Assembly: GCF_000931935.2 (NCBI RefSeq)
Contig: NZ_AZAC01000083.1
Location: 36,788 to 100,787 of the forward strand
From: Dethiosulfatarculus sandiegensis
Lineage (GTDB): Bacteria; Desulfobacterota; Desulfarculia; Desulfarculales; Desulfarculaceae
Direction of reading: 5' to 3'
DNA length: 64,000 bases
A model generated the notes under the pieces. The model was given only the letters and a program-made list of their open reading frames with translations. It was not told where the DNA came from and searched no databases. Below are positions 8,426-17,711 of this stretch, piece by piece. Numbering within the stretch: the stretch's first letter is position 1; every line of letters begins with the position of its first letter. Made by a program: the position numbers and the translations under genes.

Positions 8426-9107
8426 TTCATACTCCTCCCGGCGTTTTTCTAGCCTGCGAATCCAATAGTAAGCGAAATAAGAGGGTTGAGTCAACCTTAG
8501 CCAGCTACTTACGAAAAAAGAAATACTCTTTTTGTCTGCTTAAAGGCCGCTTAAGGCGGGAAAAAATATTTTTTCGACCTGGCGGGCGCTGATGACAAGA
8601 GCCCTTTCAGTCAAAGAACGGGGAGGGCCCCCTGGAGCGGAAAGCGGGAGGAATCTGTTACTTTACCGCTTGACGGAGAGGGGCAGGCAGTGTAGATAGG
8701 TGAACGCTTCAGTTGGGGCCCGACCTTTGGTTTTTAAAAAAATCGTTTCCAGGGCGGGCTTAAGCAGGAAAAGTTATAACCAACCATTCGCCAGGGCATT
8801 ATACTGCCAATAAAAGCTGGTTTTTCATTAAAAGGAAAAATCAGAGCCCGGGCTTGCCCCGTTGCTCTGTATAACCCTTAAAAACACCTGATATGATTTT
8901 GATGCCGGGTTGGGTTGGACTTTGCCGCTCTCGGGCTGGTAAAGGTTTAGGTGTGTGAACGCTATTTTCAGGGGCCTTGCAAAAGAGCCGCTGTATTTTG
9001 GCCGCAGCCAGGGGGTTTCTGGATCTTGGCTGCCTTTTCGGTAACAATAAAAAGCACCCCCCGCCGACCGCATGGTCATGGGTGGGCGCGGGAAAGGGGC
9101 GGATACC
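8426..9107. other. Divergent intergenic region between the IHF-like gene and speD
   Basis: About 680 bases. Beyond the promoter proposed for the IHF-like gene, it has an AAAAAGA/TCTTTTT hairpin near 8516-8534. I see no credible coding frame; a long open frame on the minus strand is the antisense of speD. Upstream control elements of speDE are probably in the last 200 bases but none is recognisable. Confidence 0.5.
8465..8494 (-). promoter_or_regulatory. Candidate sigma-70-type promoter of the IHF-like gene
   Basis: Read on the minus strand: TTGACT, an 18-base spacer, then TACTAT, about 40 bases ahead of the start codon. Five of six and four of six matches to consensus. Confidence 0.5.
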
Positions 9108-9527
9108 ATGAAGTCGTTGGGACGCCACCTCATCCTGGAACTGTTTGATTGCCCTTCTGCCCTGCTGGATGATCCGGAGCATGTCTCCCAAAGCATTATT
9201 AAGGCAGTAGAGCGCTCCGGCGCCACCTTGATCAAACCTTTTTTTCATCAATTCGCACCCCAGGGCGTAAGCGGGGTGGCCATTATAAGTGAATCGCATT
9301 TTTCCATTCACACCTGGCCCGAATATGGTTATGCCGCCCTGGATGTCTTCACCTGCGGCGATGTAATAGACATGGACGCGGCAGTGACGAGTCTGAAACA
9401 GGACTTTCAGGCTCTTTCCATTCAAAAAATGATTCTCAGCCGTGGGGCCCTGGATCTGCCTGATGAGATGATCCAGCATAAACCCTATGCCCTGGAAGAA
9501 GCCAAGCTTGCCCGGAGCGGCGGATAA
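9108..9527 (+). CDS. speD: S-adenosylmethionine decarboxylase proenzyme
   Basis: 139 residues, the normal size of the short bacterial (class 1B) enzyme. It decarboxylates AdoMet to give the aminopropyl donor for spermidine. The self-processing site is ISESHFSIHTWPEYGY: cleavage between Glu62 and Ser63 makes the pyruvoyl group, and the His in SIHTW plus Cys in VFTCGD complete the active site. AAAGGGGCGGATACC precedes the ATG of MKSLGRH; a more upstream in-frame ATG lacks family similarity. The stop overlaps the speE start (TAATG), so the two polyamine genes are made together. Confidence 0.95.
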   Translation: MKSLGRHLILELFDCPSALLDDPEHVSQSIIKAVERSGATLIKPFFHQFAPQGVSGVAIISESHFSIHTWPEYGYAALDVFTCGDVIDMDAAVTSLKQDFQALSIQKMILSRGALDLPDEMIQHKPYALEEAKLARSGG

Positions 9528-10450
9528 TGCCCGCATCAAGAGCAGACCGGGCAAAGCCCGACTTGCCGGAAAGGTTTCACCTTAGCGCCGGCGAAACCTT
9601 TTTGGAACCGCCCTGCCTTGAGGGGAGCCTGGGCCTGGCCATTAAAGTGGACCGGGTGTTGTGCCAGGAGCGCACGGAATATCAGGATCTTGCCATCATC
9701 GAGGCCGGTCCCCTGGGCAGGATTTTATTGCTCGACGGCAACATTCAGGTAAGCCAGTTCGACGAGCCGGCCTATCATGAAATGATGGTGCATGTGCCCA
9801 TGTTAAGCCACCCGGACCCCAAACGGGTGCTTATCATAGGTGGAGGAGACGGCGGAGCTCTGCGCGAGGTCTTAAAGCATGAATCGGTCCAGGAGGCCCA
9901 TATCTGTGAGATCGACAAAAGGGTGGTGGAGCTTAGCCGCCGTCACCTTGCCGAGCTGGCTTCGGGTTTTGACCACCCCAAAACCAGGCTGCACATAGGT
10001 GATGGATTTGCCTTTTTGGCCGGTCATAAAGAGGCGTTCGACCTTATCATAGTTGACAGCTCAGACCCCGAGGGTCCGGCCGAGGGGCTTTTTGGGCCGG
10101 ACTTCTACCGGAATCTGAAACAGGCCCTGAGACCGGGGGGCATTGCCGTGAGCCAGATGGAGTCCTGCCACCTGTACGCTCCCTTGATCAGCCGCATATT
10201 TGAACAGATAGAGGGAATGTTTGAGACATCCTATTATTACACCACCATGGTGGCCACCTATTTGAGCGGGGTGATCGGTTTTGCCTTTAACTCCCTGGGG
10301 CCCGATCCCCTGGCCCCGGTTGACCAAAAACGCCTGCAGGCCCTGGGCGAACTCGACTATTACAACCCCACTCTGCACAGGGCCGCCTTTGCCCTGCCTT
10401 GCCGCTGGCTTAAACTGCTGCCCCCTGAAACGGCCCGGAGACAGGCTTAG
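9527..10450 (+). CDS. speE: Spermidine synthase (polyamine aminopropyltransferase)
   Basis: 307 residues. It moves the aminopropyl group of decarboxylated AdoMet onto putrescine. The N-terminal beta-domain carries EYQDLAIIEAGPLGRILLLDG, and the Rossmann part has the nucleotide site VLIIGGGDGGALREVLKH, the acidic CEIDKRVVELSR and the catalytic loop DLIIVDSSDPEGPAEGLF. YYTTMVATYLSGVIGFAF near the C-terminus is the usual substrate-binding segment. The N-terminal 20 residues are longer than typical. Directly coupled to speD, and followed by a strong hairpin. Confidence 0.95.
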   Translation: MPASRADRAKPDLPERFHLSAGETFLEPPCLEGSLGLAIKVDRVLCQERTEYQDLAIIEAGPLGRILLLDGNIQVSQFDEPAYHEMMVHVPMLSHPDPKRVLIIGGGDGGALREVLKHESVQEAHICEIDKRVVELSRRHLAELASGFDHPKTRLHIGDGFAFLAGHKEAFDLIIVDSSDPEGPAEGLFGPDFYRNLKQALRPGGIAVSQMESCHLYAPLISRIFEQIEGMFETSYYYTTMVATYLSGVIGFAFNSLGPDPLAPVDQKRLQALGELDYYNPTLHRAAFALPCRWLKLLPPETARRQA

Positions 10451-10451
10451 C

Positions 10452-10478
10452 CCCTCACCGCCTTTTCGGCGGTGAGGG
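10452..10478 (+). terminator. Hairpin terminator of speDE
   Basis: Perfect 11-base arms CCCTCACCGCC/GGCGGTGAGGG around TTTTC, two bases after the speE stop. The T-rich part comes only about 15 bases later, so efficiency is uncertain. Confidence 0.7.
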
Positions 10479-10902
10479 CGATATAAAACCGCCTTTTTGC
10501 TAAAAAACGGCCAATTAATCGGTATCTGGGGGAACCTCTTTGGTTTGTACTTGAAAACCGGTTCCTTTTTAGTATGTTAGCCAGTAAACGGTGTTTTTAG
10601 GGGCAGAGTTGAAAAATGACCCGGCCCGCGCCGGTTGTTGCGAAGCCGCTTAAGCCTTTTACGATTTTTTTAAAAAAATCGTAAATAGGTGTATCTGGCC
10701 TTTAATCCCCGTTTGGGGAGAGGTTAACCGGGTGATCTTCTTGTTGCGGCGAAGCTGCCAACCTGGTGTTTCTTCGCCCCTTTCACATCGTCAGCCGGGA
10801 AAGCGCCTTTGGCCCTTGATGGCGCGCTTCCCTTGTCAGCCCCAAAAAGGGCTGCTATTATGGATCTTTTCTTATAAATGACCCTTTAACCCACGAGGAA
10901 TC
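10479..10902. other. Intergenic leader of the purL operon
   Basis: About 420 bases upstream of purL. It holds a 28-bp perfect palindrome (10658-10685) and no credible gene. I do not recognise a purine riboswitch or a PurR-type operator. Confidence 0.5.
10658..10685. repeat. 28-bp perfect palindrome
   Basis: Two 14-base arms with no spacer; the left arm is TTTACGATTTTTTT and the right arm its exact complement. As RNA it would give an A/U-rich stem ending in a U-run, as DNA a possible dimeric operator. It sits 218 bases before purL. Confidence 0.8.
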
Positions 10903-13900
10903 ATGGCTCATCGCCTGGAGATAGGGCTCAAGCCCGAACTGAGTGATCCGGGGGGACAAAGTTTAATTAATAAAGCGCACGACTACATGGGCATTGAAAT
11001 TAATAACGCCCGTGTGCTTCGCGTTCTTACCTTTGACACCGCCCTTACCAGTGAAGAACTGGAAACCGTTCGTAAACGCATCTTCACCAACCCGGTTACA
11101 GATATCAGCTCCTTTGCGCCGCTTGCGCCTAGGGTGCTTTCTGATTTTGACTGGGCGCTTTGGGTGGGCTTGAAACCCGGCGTGCGGGACAATGAGGGGT
11201 CCACGGCCTTGGAAGCCATGGCCGATGTGCTTGGCCGGGAAATGGCCGAGGATGAGGCGGTTTATTTCTCCCGCCTTTATCTGCTCAAGGCCCCGGGAAT
11301 TAGCCGGGATGAGGCCGAAAGCCTCTGTGCCGAACTTCTGGCCAACCCCATTATCCAGTCCTGGCAGGTGATAGCCAAAGACCAGTGGGACCCGGAAAAC
11401 GGCATCGGCATCTTTATCCCCAAGGTCAAGCTGGCCCATGAACCCAGCGTTTTGAATCTTGAGATCAAAAGCGACCGGGACCTCATGGAGCTTTCCCTTG
11501 AGCGCAATCTGTTTTTGAACGAAGCCGACATCCCGGTGATCAGGGCCTATTTTGACGATCCCGAGGTCAGGTCTTTGCGCGCGGAAAAGGGGCTCAAGGC
11601 GCCCACGGATGTGGAGCTTGAGTATGTGAGCCAGGCCAGAAGCGACCATTGCAACCACAACACGTTCAACGGCCGCTTTGAGTACCGGGATATGCTCACC
11701 GGTGAAGAGCAGGTGGTGGATAACCTGTTCAAGGAGTGCATCAAGCATCCCACGGAAAAACTGGCGGCCGAGCGGGACTGGGTGGTCAGTGTTCTTTGGG
11801 ACAATGCGGGCGTGGCCCGCTTGGACGACAATAACAACTATGTGATCACGGGCGAGACCCACAACTCTCCCAGCAACATGGAAGCCTATGGCGGGGCCAT
11901 TACCGGTATTGTGGGGGTTTACAGAGACCCCATGGGCACCGGCAAGGGGGCCAAGCTTTCGGCGGGCATGTGGGGCTTCTGCGTGGGCCCCAGGGATTAC
12001 GACGGCGAGCTTAAACCGGCCCTGCACCCCAAAAGGCTTCTTGACGGCATAATCGAAGGCGTGCGGGACGGAGGCAATAAATCCGGCATACCCACCGCCT
12101 CGGGTCTTTTGCATTTTGACCCTCGGTACATAGGCAAGTGCCTGGTCTTTGTCTCGGCCCTGGGTGTGATGCCCGCTCAATTGGGCGGTGAGCCCAGCCA
12201 CGAGAAGACCACCAGGCCGGGAGATCTGGTGGTTATGTGCGGCGGCCGGGTGGGAGCCGACGGCATCCACGGAGTCACCGCCTCCAGCGCGGGTTATTCG
12301 GAAAACACCCCGGCCGGGCACGTGCAGATAGGCGACCCCTACACCCAGAAAAAAATGCACGATTTCCTGCTCGAGGCCAGGGATAAGGGGCTGATCCCCT
12401 ATATCACCGACAACGGCGGCGGCGGGCTCAGCTCCAGTGTGGGTGAAAGCGCCCGTTTAAGCCCCGGAGCCGAAGTAGACCTCAAAAAGGTGCCTTTGAA
12501 GTATGAAGGCCTGGACCCCTGGCAGATATGGGTCAGCGAGAGCCAGGAGCGCATGACCGTGGCTGTGGCTCCCGAGGATCACGACGCCTTCATGGCCCTT
12601 TCCGACAAGCATGATGTCTTGAGCACGGTGATCGGTCGTTTCACCGGCGACGGAATGCTGAAGCTGACCTATGGCGACAAGGTCTGCTGTTATGTGGATG
12701 TGGCCTTCCTGGAAAAGGGTTTTCCCCAGTGGCAGTTCGAGGCGGCCTGGCTTCCTCCCGCGGCCAGGGGGCTTGTCGAGCCGGTTTTGGGCGATCCCGA
12801 GGAGATGAACTCACTGGTTCTGGATCTCTTGGAGAGCCCCAATTTGTGTTCCAGGGAGTGGATCAACCGCCAGTTCGACCACGAGGTCCAGGGCACCAGC
12901 GTCATTAAACCTTTTGTGGGCGTCAAGGCCGACATTCCCAGTGAGGCCGGGGTGATCCTGCCGGTTTTGGAGAGTGACACCGGCCTGGCCATGGCCAGCG
13001 TGCTTCTGACCGAGTACGGGGATATAGACACCTATCACATGATCACCGCCAGCGTGGAAGAAGGCTTAAGGCGCATGACCGCCGTGGGCGGAGACCCGGA
13101 ACAGGTCGGTGGCGTGGATAACTTCTGTTGGCCCTCGATCATCTACGATCCCAAGACCAATCCGGACGGCCAATACAAGGCCGCCCAGTTGGTGCGGGCC
13201 TGCTGGGGCTTGAAGGACGCCTGCCTCGCCCTGGGCATACCGCTTTTGTCGGGCAAGGATTCCATGTATGTGGACGGAACCCTTAAAAGCGAAAAGGGCC
13301 TGACCCAAAGGGTCAGCGGCCCGCCGACCATGATGTTCACCGCCACAGCGCCGGTGCCCGGCCTGCACAGGGCCCAGACCCTGGAGCCCAAGGCTGCCGG
13401 AGACCTGGTCTATGTACTGGGCCGGACCAAGGATGAACTTGGCGGCTCGGCGCTTTACGGGCTCATGAACTTGACCGGGCTGAAGGTGCCTGAAACGGAT
13501 TTTGACGCTTCCAAGGCCTTATGCCGGGCTCTTTCCCGGGCCCTGGAGGCCAACCTGGCGGCTTCGACCTGCGTTGTATCCAAAGGCGGGCTGGCCTATG
13601 GCTTTGCCCGCATGGTCATGGCGGCCGGGATGGGCCTGGATCTGGATCTGGACCTGCTTGACGCAGAGGAAAATTTAAGCGGCTTAGGCAGGCTTTTCTC
13701 CGAATCCACCGGCCGCATGATTGTGACCGTGGATCCGGCCAAAAAGGCGGAATTTGAAGCATTATTAAAAGACGTAGCCTGGGCCGAGGTCGGCAGGGTG
13801 GCTGGCCACGACCGACTTCTGATAAAGGGCCTGGGCAGGAATCTGGTGGAGCTTGATGCCGCCGGTATGCGTCAATCCTTTAACAAGCGTTTCGGGGGCC

Positions 13901-13908
13901 TGGTATGA
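10903..13908 (+). CDS. purL: Phosphoribosylformylglycinamidine synthase, fused PurS-like/PurL type
   Basis: 1001 residues. With PurQ it converts FGAR, glutamine and ATP to FGAM in purine synthesis. The first ~170 residues look like two tandem PurS-like units: IGLKPELSDPGG... and VGLKPGVRDNEG... each begin a similar beta-alpha-beta stretch. The two AIR-synthase-like halves follow, with SDHCNHNTF, VITGETHNSP, the Gly-rich ITDNGGGGLSSSVGE and the second-half GGVDNFCWPS and SGKDSMY. No amidotransferase domain is present; that activity comes from the next gene. CGAGGAATC precedes the ATG. Stop and purQ start overlap as ATGA. First gene of a five-gene overlapping run to holB. Confidence 0.95.
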   Translation: MAHRLEIGLKPELSDPGGQSLINKAHDYMGIEINNARVLRVLTFDTALTSEELETVRKRIFTNPVTDISSFAPLAPRVLSDFDWALWVGLKPGVRDNEGSTALEAMADVLGREMAEDEAVYFSRLYLLKAPGISRDEAESLCAELLANPIIQSWQVIAKDQWDPENGIGIFIPKVKLAHEPSVLNLEIKSDRDLMELSLERNLFLNEADIPVIRAYFDDPEVRSLRAEKGLKAPTDVELEYVSQARSDHCNHNTFNGRFEYRDMLTGEEQVVDNLFKECIKHPTEKLAAERDWVVSVLWDNAGVARLDDNNNYVITGETHNSPSNMEAYGGAITGIVGVYRDPMGTGKGAKLSAGMWGFCVGPRDYDGELKPALHPKRLLDGIIEGVRDGGNKSGIPTASGLLHFDPRYIGKCLVFVSALGVMPAQLGGEPSHEKTTRPGDLVVMCGGRVGADGIHGVTASSAGYSENTPAGHVQIGDPYTQKKMHDFLLEARDKGLIPYITDNGGGGLSSSVGESARLSPGAEVDLKKVPLKYEGLDPWQIWVSESQERMTVAVAPEDHDAFMALSDKHDVLSTVIGRFTGDGMLKLTYGDKVCCYVDVAFLEKGFPQWQFEAAWLPPAARGLVEPVLGDPEEMNSLVLDLLESPNLCSREWINRQFDHEVQGTSVIKPFVGVKADIPSEAGVILPVLESDTGLAMASVLLTEYGDIDTYHMITASVEEGLRRMTAVGGDPEQVGGVDNFCWPSIIYDPKTNPDGQYKAAQLVRACWGLKDACLALGIPLLSGKDSMYVDGTLKSEKGLTQRVSGPPTMMFTATAPVPGLHRAQTLEPKAAGDLVYVLGRTKDELGGSALYGLMNLTGLKVPETDFDASKALCRALSRALEANLAASTCVVSKGGLAYGFARMVMAAGMGLDLDLDLLDAEENLSGLGRLFSESTGRMIVTVDPAKKAEFEALLKDVAWAEVGRVAGHDRLLIKGLGRNLVELDAAGMRQSFNKRFGGLV

Positions 13909-14744
13909 CTGTGCGCGCCCTGGTTCTGGCCGGATACGGCCTGAACTGTGATGTGGAGACAAATCACGCCCTTTTGCTGGCCGGAGCAGAGGCAGAGGTG
14001 GTTCATGTAAACGACCTCACCGGATACAAAGGGCATAAACCGGTCAAGACCCTTGATCAATACGATATCCTGGCCTTTGTGGGCGGCTTCAGTTGGGGTG
14101 ACGACCATGGCGGCGGGGTGGTTCTGGCCGCCAGGCTGGCCAATCACTTGGGTGATCAGGTGCGGGAGTTCGTGGACCAGGGCGGCCTGGCCATAGGCAT
14201 CTGCAACGGCTTCCAGGTGCTGGTCAACCTGGGGCTTTTACCTGGATTAAAGGGCCAGACCGAGCGTTCTGTGGCCTTGATCGCAAATAATTGCGGTAAT
14301 TTCCAGGACAGATGGGTGGAGATGCTGGCAGAGCCCAAAAGCCCTTGTGTTTTCACCAGGGGGCTCAGCCGTTTTGATCTGCCGATCCGTCACGGCGAAG
14401 GCAAGTTTGTGGCCACAGACGAAACCCTGGCGCGCCTGGAGGAGAACGGCCTGGTGGCCTTGCGCTATGGTGACGGCCGTGGAGACAGGGCAAACGGGGA
14501 GTTTCCCCAAAACCCCAACGGCAGTAAAAACGACATAGCCGGAATCTGTGACCAGACAGGCCGAATCTTCGGGCTCATGCCCCATCCGGAGGGCTTTTAC
14601 CGTCAGAGCCAGCATCCTCTCTGGACCAGGTTGCGTGAGGAAAAGACCAGAAAGGGAGAGCCTTTTGACTCCATGGCTCCGGCCGCCGGGTTGAAGTTCT
14701 TCCAAAACGCGGTGGAGGCTGTGAAGCAGGAGAAGGCAAAATGA
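13905..14744 (+). CDS. purQ: Phosphoribosylformylglycinamidine synthase, glutamine amidotransferase subunit
   Basis: 279 residues of class I amidotransferase. It hydrolyses glutamine and passes ammonia to PurL. The nucleophile is Cys100 in IGICNGFQVL; His227 and Glu229 in LMPHPEGF finish the triad. The oxyanion segment FVGGFSWGDD lies earlier. Slightly longer than the usual stand-alone PurQ (~225-270). It overlaps purL upstream and yhaM downstream by four bases each (ATGA), which implies coupled translation. Confidence 0.95.
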   Translation: MTVRALVLAGYGLNCDVETNHALLLAGAEAEVVHVNDLTGYKGHKPVKTLDQYDILAFVGGFSWGDDHGGGVVLAARLANHLGDQVREFVDQGGLAIGICNGFQVLVNLGLLPGLKGQTERSVALIANNCGNFQDRWVEMLAEPKSPCVFTRGLSRFDLPIRHGEGKFVATDETLARLEENGLVALRYGDGRGDRANGEFPQNPNGSKNDIAGICDQTGRIFGLMPHPEGFYRQSQHPLWTRLREEKTRKGEPFDSMAPAAGLKFFQNAVEAVKQEKAK

Positions 14745-15784
14745 GCCAGCCCGAGCTTGCGGCCCTGAATGACGCCGACTTGGTGAGCGGTGTTTACCTG
14801 TTGAGTCATAAGCAGCTGCTCACGACCAAAACCGGCAAGCCCTACGGTTCCTTGAAACTGCAGGACCCCTCAGCCCAGGTGGAAGCCAGGTTGTGGGACA
14901 GGGCCGAAGAGCTGCTGACCCCCCTTAAAAAGGGCATGGCTGTCAAGGTGCAGGGAAAGGCGCAACTTTATGCAGGCAAGCTCCAGGTAATAGTGAATGA
15001 GCTTGCGGAAGAGCCCAATGCGGACCCGGCGCTTTTCATGGCCAAAAGCCCGGTGCCTTTCCCCAAGCTGCAAAATAGGTTCAACAGGGTCAGGAATTCG
15101 GTCAAGGACCGGAAATTGAAAAACCTGCTCAGCGCTTTTTTCAGTGAACCGGAATTCAAAAAGACCTATGAACAGGCGCCTGCGGCCAAGGGAGCCCATC
15201 ACGCCTATTTACACGGCCTGTTGGAGCATTCAGTCTCAGTGGCTGAGATGGCCCGTAAAATGGGGGATCAGTATCCGGAGCTGGAAAGGGATCTTTTGGT
15301 CACGGCCGCGCTTTTACATGATGTTGGCAAGACCAAAGAGCTGACTTTGGGACCGCCCATAGATTATACTGACCAGGGCAGGCTGGAGGGGCATATCGCC
15401 ATTGGCGCGGCTATGCTTGACCAGCGCATAAACATGCTAAAGGATTTTCCCTGCGAGCTGGCTCAACACCTGCGCCATTTGATCCTGAGCCACCACGGCT
15501 GCCTGGAGTTCGGCAGCCCGGTGAAACCTCTCACCGCAGAAGCCATGATGCTTAGCTTTCTGGATGATATGGACGCCAAAATGGCCATGTACCGCAATGT
15601 CATCTCGGAAAATACGGACCCCGGCAACCATTGGAGTGGTTATAACCGCCTTCTGGAGCGTTTCCTTTATACCGGACCTTCTCCGTTGCAATCACCCTCC
15701 GAGCCGGATTTTAGTGAAGATTCAACCCTTTCCCTGGGGCTTTTCAACACCGTTTCAGCCAAGGGCGAGGGAGTGGGGTCATGA
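14741..15784 (+). CDS. yhaM: YhaM-like 3'-5' exoribonuclease (OB fold plus HD domain)
   Basis: 347 residues. The first ~95 residues form an OB-fold nucleic-acid-binding domain (GSLKLQDPSAQVEARLWDRAEEL, MAVKVQGKAQLYAGKLQVIV). An HD phosphohydrolase-type domain follows: HGLLEHSVSVAEMA, LLHDVGK (the His-Asp pair), then HLILSHHG and the late Asp in MLSFLDDMDAKM, all metal ligands. In Firmicutes YhaM shortens RNA and also acts on DNA 3' ends; the same is likely here. It overlaps purQ and tmk by four bases, so it is coupled to nucleotide genes. The last ~50 residues are Ser/Pro-rich and probably disordered. Confidence 0.85.
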   Translation: MSQPELAALNDADLVSGVYLLSHKQLLTTKTGKPYGSLKLQDPSAQVEARLWDRAEELLTPLKKGMAVKVQGKAQLYAGKLQVIVNELAEEPNADPALFMAKSPVPFPKLQNRFNRVRNSVKDRKLKNLLSAFFSEPEFKKTYEQAPAAKGAHHAYLHGLLEHSVSVAEMARKMGDQYPELERDLLVTAALLHDVGKTKELTLGPPIDYTDQGRLEGHIAIGAAMLDQRINMLKDFPCELAQHLRHLILSHHGCLEFGSPVKPLTAEAMMLSFLDDMDAKMAMYRNVISENTDPGNHWSGYNRLLERFLYTGPSPLQSPSEPDFSEDSTLSLGLFNTVSAKGEGVGS

Positions 15785-16449
15785 GCGCCAAAGATTGCAA
15801 AAGACCGCTTTTCATAACTATGGAAGGCGGCGAAGGGGTGGGAAAGACCACCCAGATGCGCATGCTGGAGCGCCGTATCAAGGCTGCGGGGTTTGAGGTC
15901 TTTATCACCCGCGAGCCAGGTGACACCCTTTTGGGCACCGAGATAAGGCGCATGGTCAGTGAAGTAAAGGATGAATCCCCCTGCCCGGAGGCGGAACTGC
16001 TGCTTTACCTGGCCGATCGGGCCGAGCATGTGCGCAAAGTCATACGTCCGGCCCTTAAAAAGGGCAAGCTGGTGCTTTGCGACCGTTTTGCCGATTCCAG
16101 CGAGGTTTACCAGGGCAGGGCCAGGGGCCTGGGCGCGGAAAAGGTGCGGGAGCTGAACAAGTGGGTCTGCGGCGATGTATGGCCTGACCTCACCCTGTTT
16201 TTAGATATGGACCCGGGTGAAGGCCTGACCAGGGCCAGCCAGAGACAGGGTTGGCTGGGGCTGGACCGTCTGGAACAGGAAGGCGTGACCTTTCACCAGG
16301 CCGTGCGTAAGGGATTTGTGGAACAGGCCGCCGCTGATGCAAGCCGCATAAAAATAGTGCCGGCTCAAGGCAAGGCCGAGGAAGTGGCCGAGCGCATCTG
16401 GACTTTGGTCAAGCCGGTCTTGCAAAAATGGAAAAACAGTGAGGCTTAA
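15781..16449 (+). CDS. tmk: Thymidylate kinase
   Basis: 222 residues. It phosphorylates dTMP to dTDP for DNA synthesis. The P-loop is EGGEGVGKTTQ (residues 15-25), the substrate loop FITREPGDT, the DRF motif DRFADSSEVYQG, and the LID region RASQRQGWLGLDRLE. The normal TREPGGT has a Gly-to-Asp change. It starts on an ATG four bases inside the yhaM end, and its own end overlaps the GTG start of holB by 11 bases. Confidence 0.95.
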   Translation: MSAKDCKRPLFITMEGGEGVGKTTQMRMLERRIKAAGFEVFITREPGDTLLGTEIRRMVSEVKDESPCPEAELLLYLADRAEHVRKVIRPALKKGKLVLCDRFADSSEVYQGRARGLGAEKVRELNKWVCGDVWPDLTLFLDMDPGEGLTRASQRQGWLGLDRLEQEGVTFHQAVRKGFVEQAAADASRIKIVPAQGKAEEVAERIWTLVKPVLQKWKNSEA

Positions 16450-17431
16450 AGGCCTTTTGGGCCAAAAACGGGTGACCGCCCAGCTTGAGGCTGAAATGGC
16501 GGCGAACCGACTGGCCCATGCCTATCTTTTTGTCGGCCCCATGGGAACCGGCCGCGGCGTGGCGGCCAAGGCCCTTTTCCAGGCGATCAACTGCCGGGAA
16601 AAGGAAGGGGAACACCCTTGCGGCCGCTGCCCCTCCTGCCTTCGCTTTTTGGCGGGGAATCATGAAGATTTTTTAGAGGTTGCCCCCGCCTCGGATTCTG
16701 TTTCGGCTCAAATAAAAGTGGAGCAGGTAAGGGAGATCATACGCACCCTTTCCTTTGCCCCTTTTGGCAAGGGTTGGCGTGTAGTTCTCATAAGGCGGGC
16801 CGAGAATTTGAACCCGGCCGGATCGGGGGCCCTGCTCAAGACCTTGGAAGAACCGCCCAAGGGTAATATCCTCGTCCTGACCGTACAGGACCCTGCCGCT
16901 ATTTTGCCTACTTTGGTAAGCCGTTGCCGCCGGGTTAACTTCAAGCCCCTTGACCAGGGAATTATAATTGAGGAACTGATCAGGCGGGGCCAGGATCCGG
17001 TGGAAGCCGGTTTAAGGGCCGCCATGAGCAGCGGCTCTTTGGGCCAGGCCCTGACCCTGGATCAGGAAAAACTTTTCTCCGATCTTAGGCGTTTTGTCTT
17101 TCATTTAAAGGAACAGAGCGATCCCCTTAAGGACTGGTCCTATGCCGAAGAGACTGTCGGGTCCTATAAGGGCAGTGGACATATTGATCGTCAAGGATTG
17201 GCCGCGGTCCTGGATTTGTGGGGCCAGTATTTTCGGGATCAGGCTGTGATATCAACAGGTAAACCGGAAATGACGGTTTTACCGCCCGAGTTTTTGGGGG
17301 GACTGGACCCGAGCCGGGCGGTGCGAGGTTTTACACTGGTCAGAGAAGCGCAACAGAGTATTTTAGCCAATGCCGCGCCGGAGCTCACCCTGGTGGTTTT
17401 ATTGGGCAAACTAAGGGATGCGGCAAGGTGA
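16439..17431 (+). CDS. holB: DNA polymerase III delta' subunit
   Basis: 330 residues of the clamp-loader AAA+ family. The protein opens the sliding clamp with delta and gamma/tau. Zinc module cysteines are Cys52, Cys61, Cys64 and Cys67; the SRC arginine-finger motif is in LVSRCRRVNF; LKTLEEPPKG is the usual family segment. The Walker A site GPMGTGRG lacks the usual Lys before the hydroxyl residue, in keeping with non-hydrolysing delta' subunits. The start is a GTG inside the end of tmk, chosen because family similarity (LLGQKRVTAQL) begins straight after it. The tmk-holB order is common in bacteria. Confidence 0.92.
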   Translation: MRLKGLLGQKRVTAQLEAEMAANRLAHAYLFVGPMGTGRGVAAKALFQAINCREKEGEHPCGRCPSCLRFLAGNHEDFLEVAPASDSVSAQIKVEQVREIIRTLSFAPFGKGWRVVLIRRAENLNPAGSGALLKTLEEPPKGNILVLTVQDPAAILPTLVSRCRRVNFKPLDQGIIIEELIRRGQDPVEAGLRAAMSSGSLGQALTLDQEKLFSDLRRFVFHLKEQSDPLKDWSYAEETVGSYKGSGHIDRQGLAAVLDLWGQYFRDQAVISTGKPEMTVLPPEFLGGLDPSRAVRGFTLVREAQQSILANAAPELTLVVLLGKLRDAAR

Positions 17432-17711
17432 AGATTGACCAGCGCCAAGTAAAAGGGCAGAATGCCTTTACGGCCCATTATTTGATCATGCTTTGGCCCG
17501 GGCCTTTTGGTTATAAAAGAGAAAATTCATCTTCATATATTTAGTGGGGACGTGCGGGAGGAATTAATATCTGTCAAAGGATATCCCGCTTAAGCTCAGC
17601 ATTTTTTAGGCCGGCTATGGTTCGGCGGCAGGAGCTGGGGTAAACAAGGCCTGACAGGCAATTAGCCAGATAGGAATTCAAATAAGCCGCAGAGAGGAAG
17701 CTTGGCCAATT

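Noticed and set aside
8841..9554. 237-residue open frame on the minus strand
   Set aside because: It is antisense to speD, whose family assignment is certain; nothing in the translation looks like a protein family.
10963..12360. 465-residue open frame antisense to purL
   Set aside because: GC-rich shadow frame of a highly conserved gene, with no recognisable domain.
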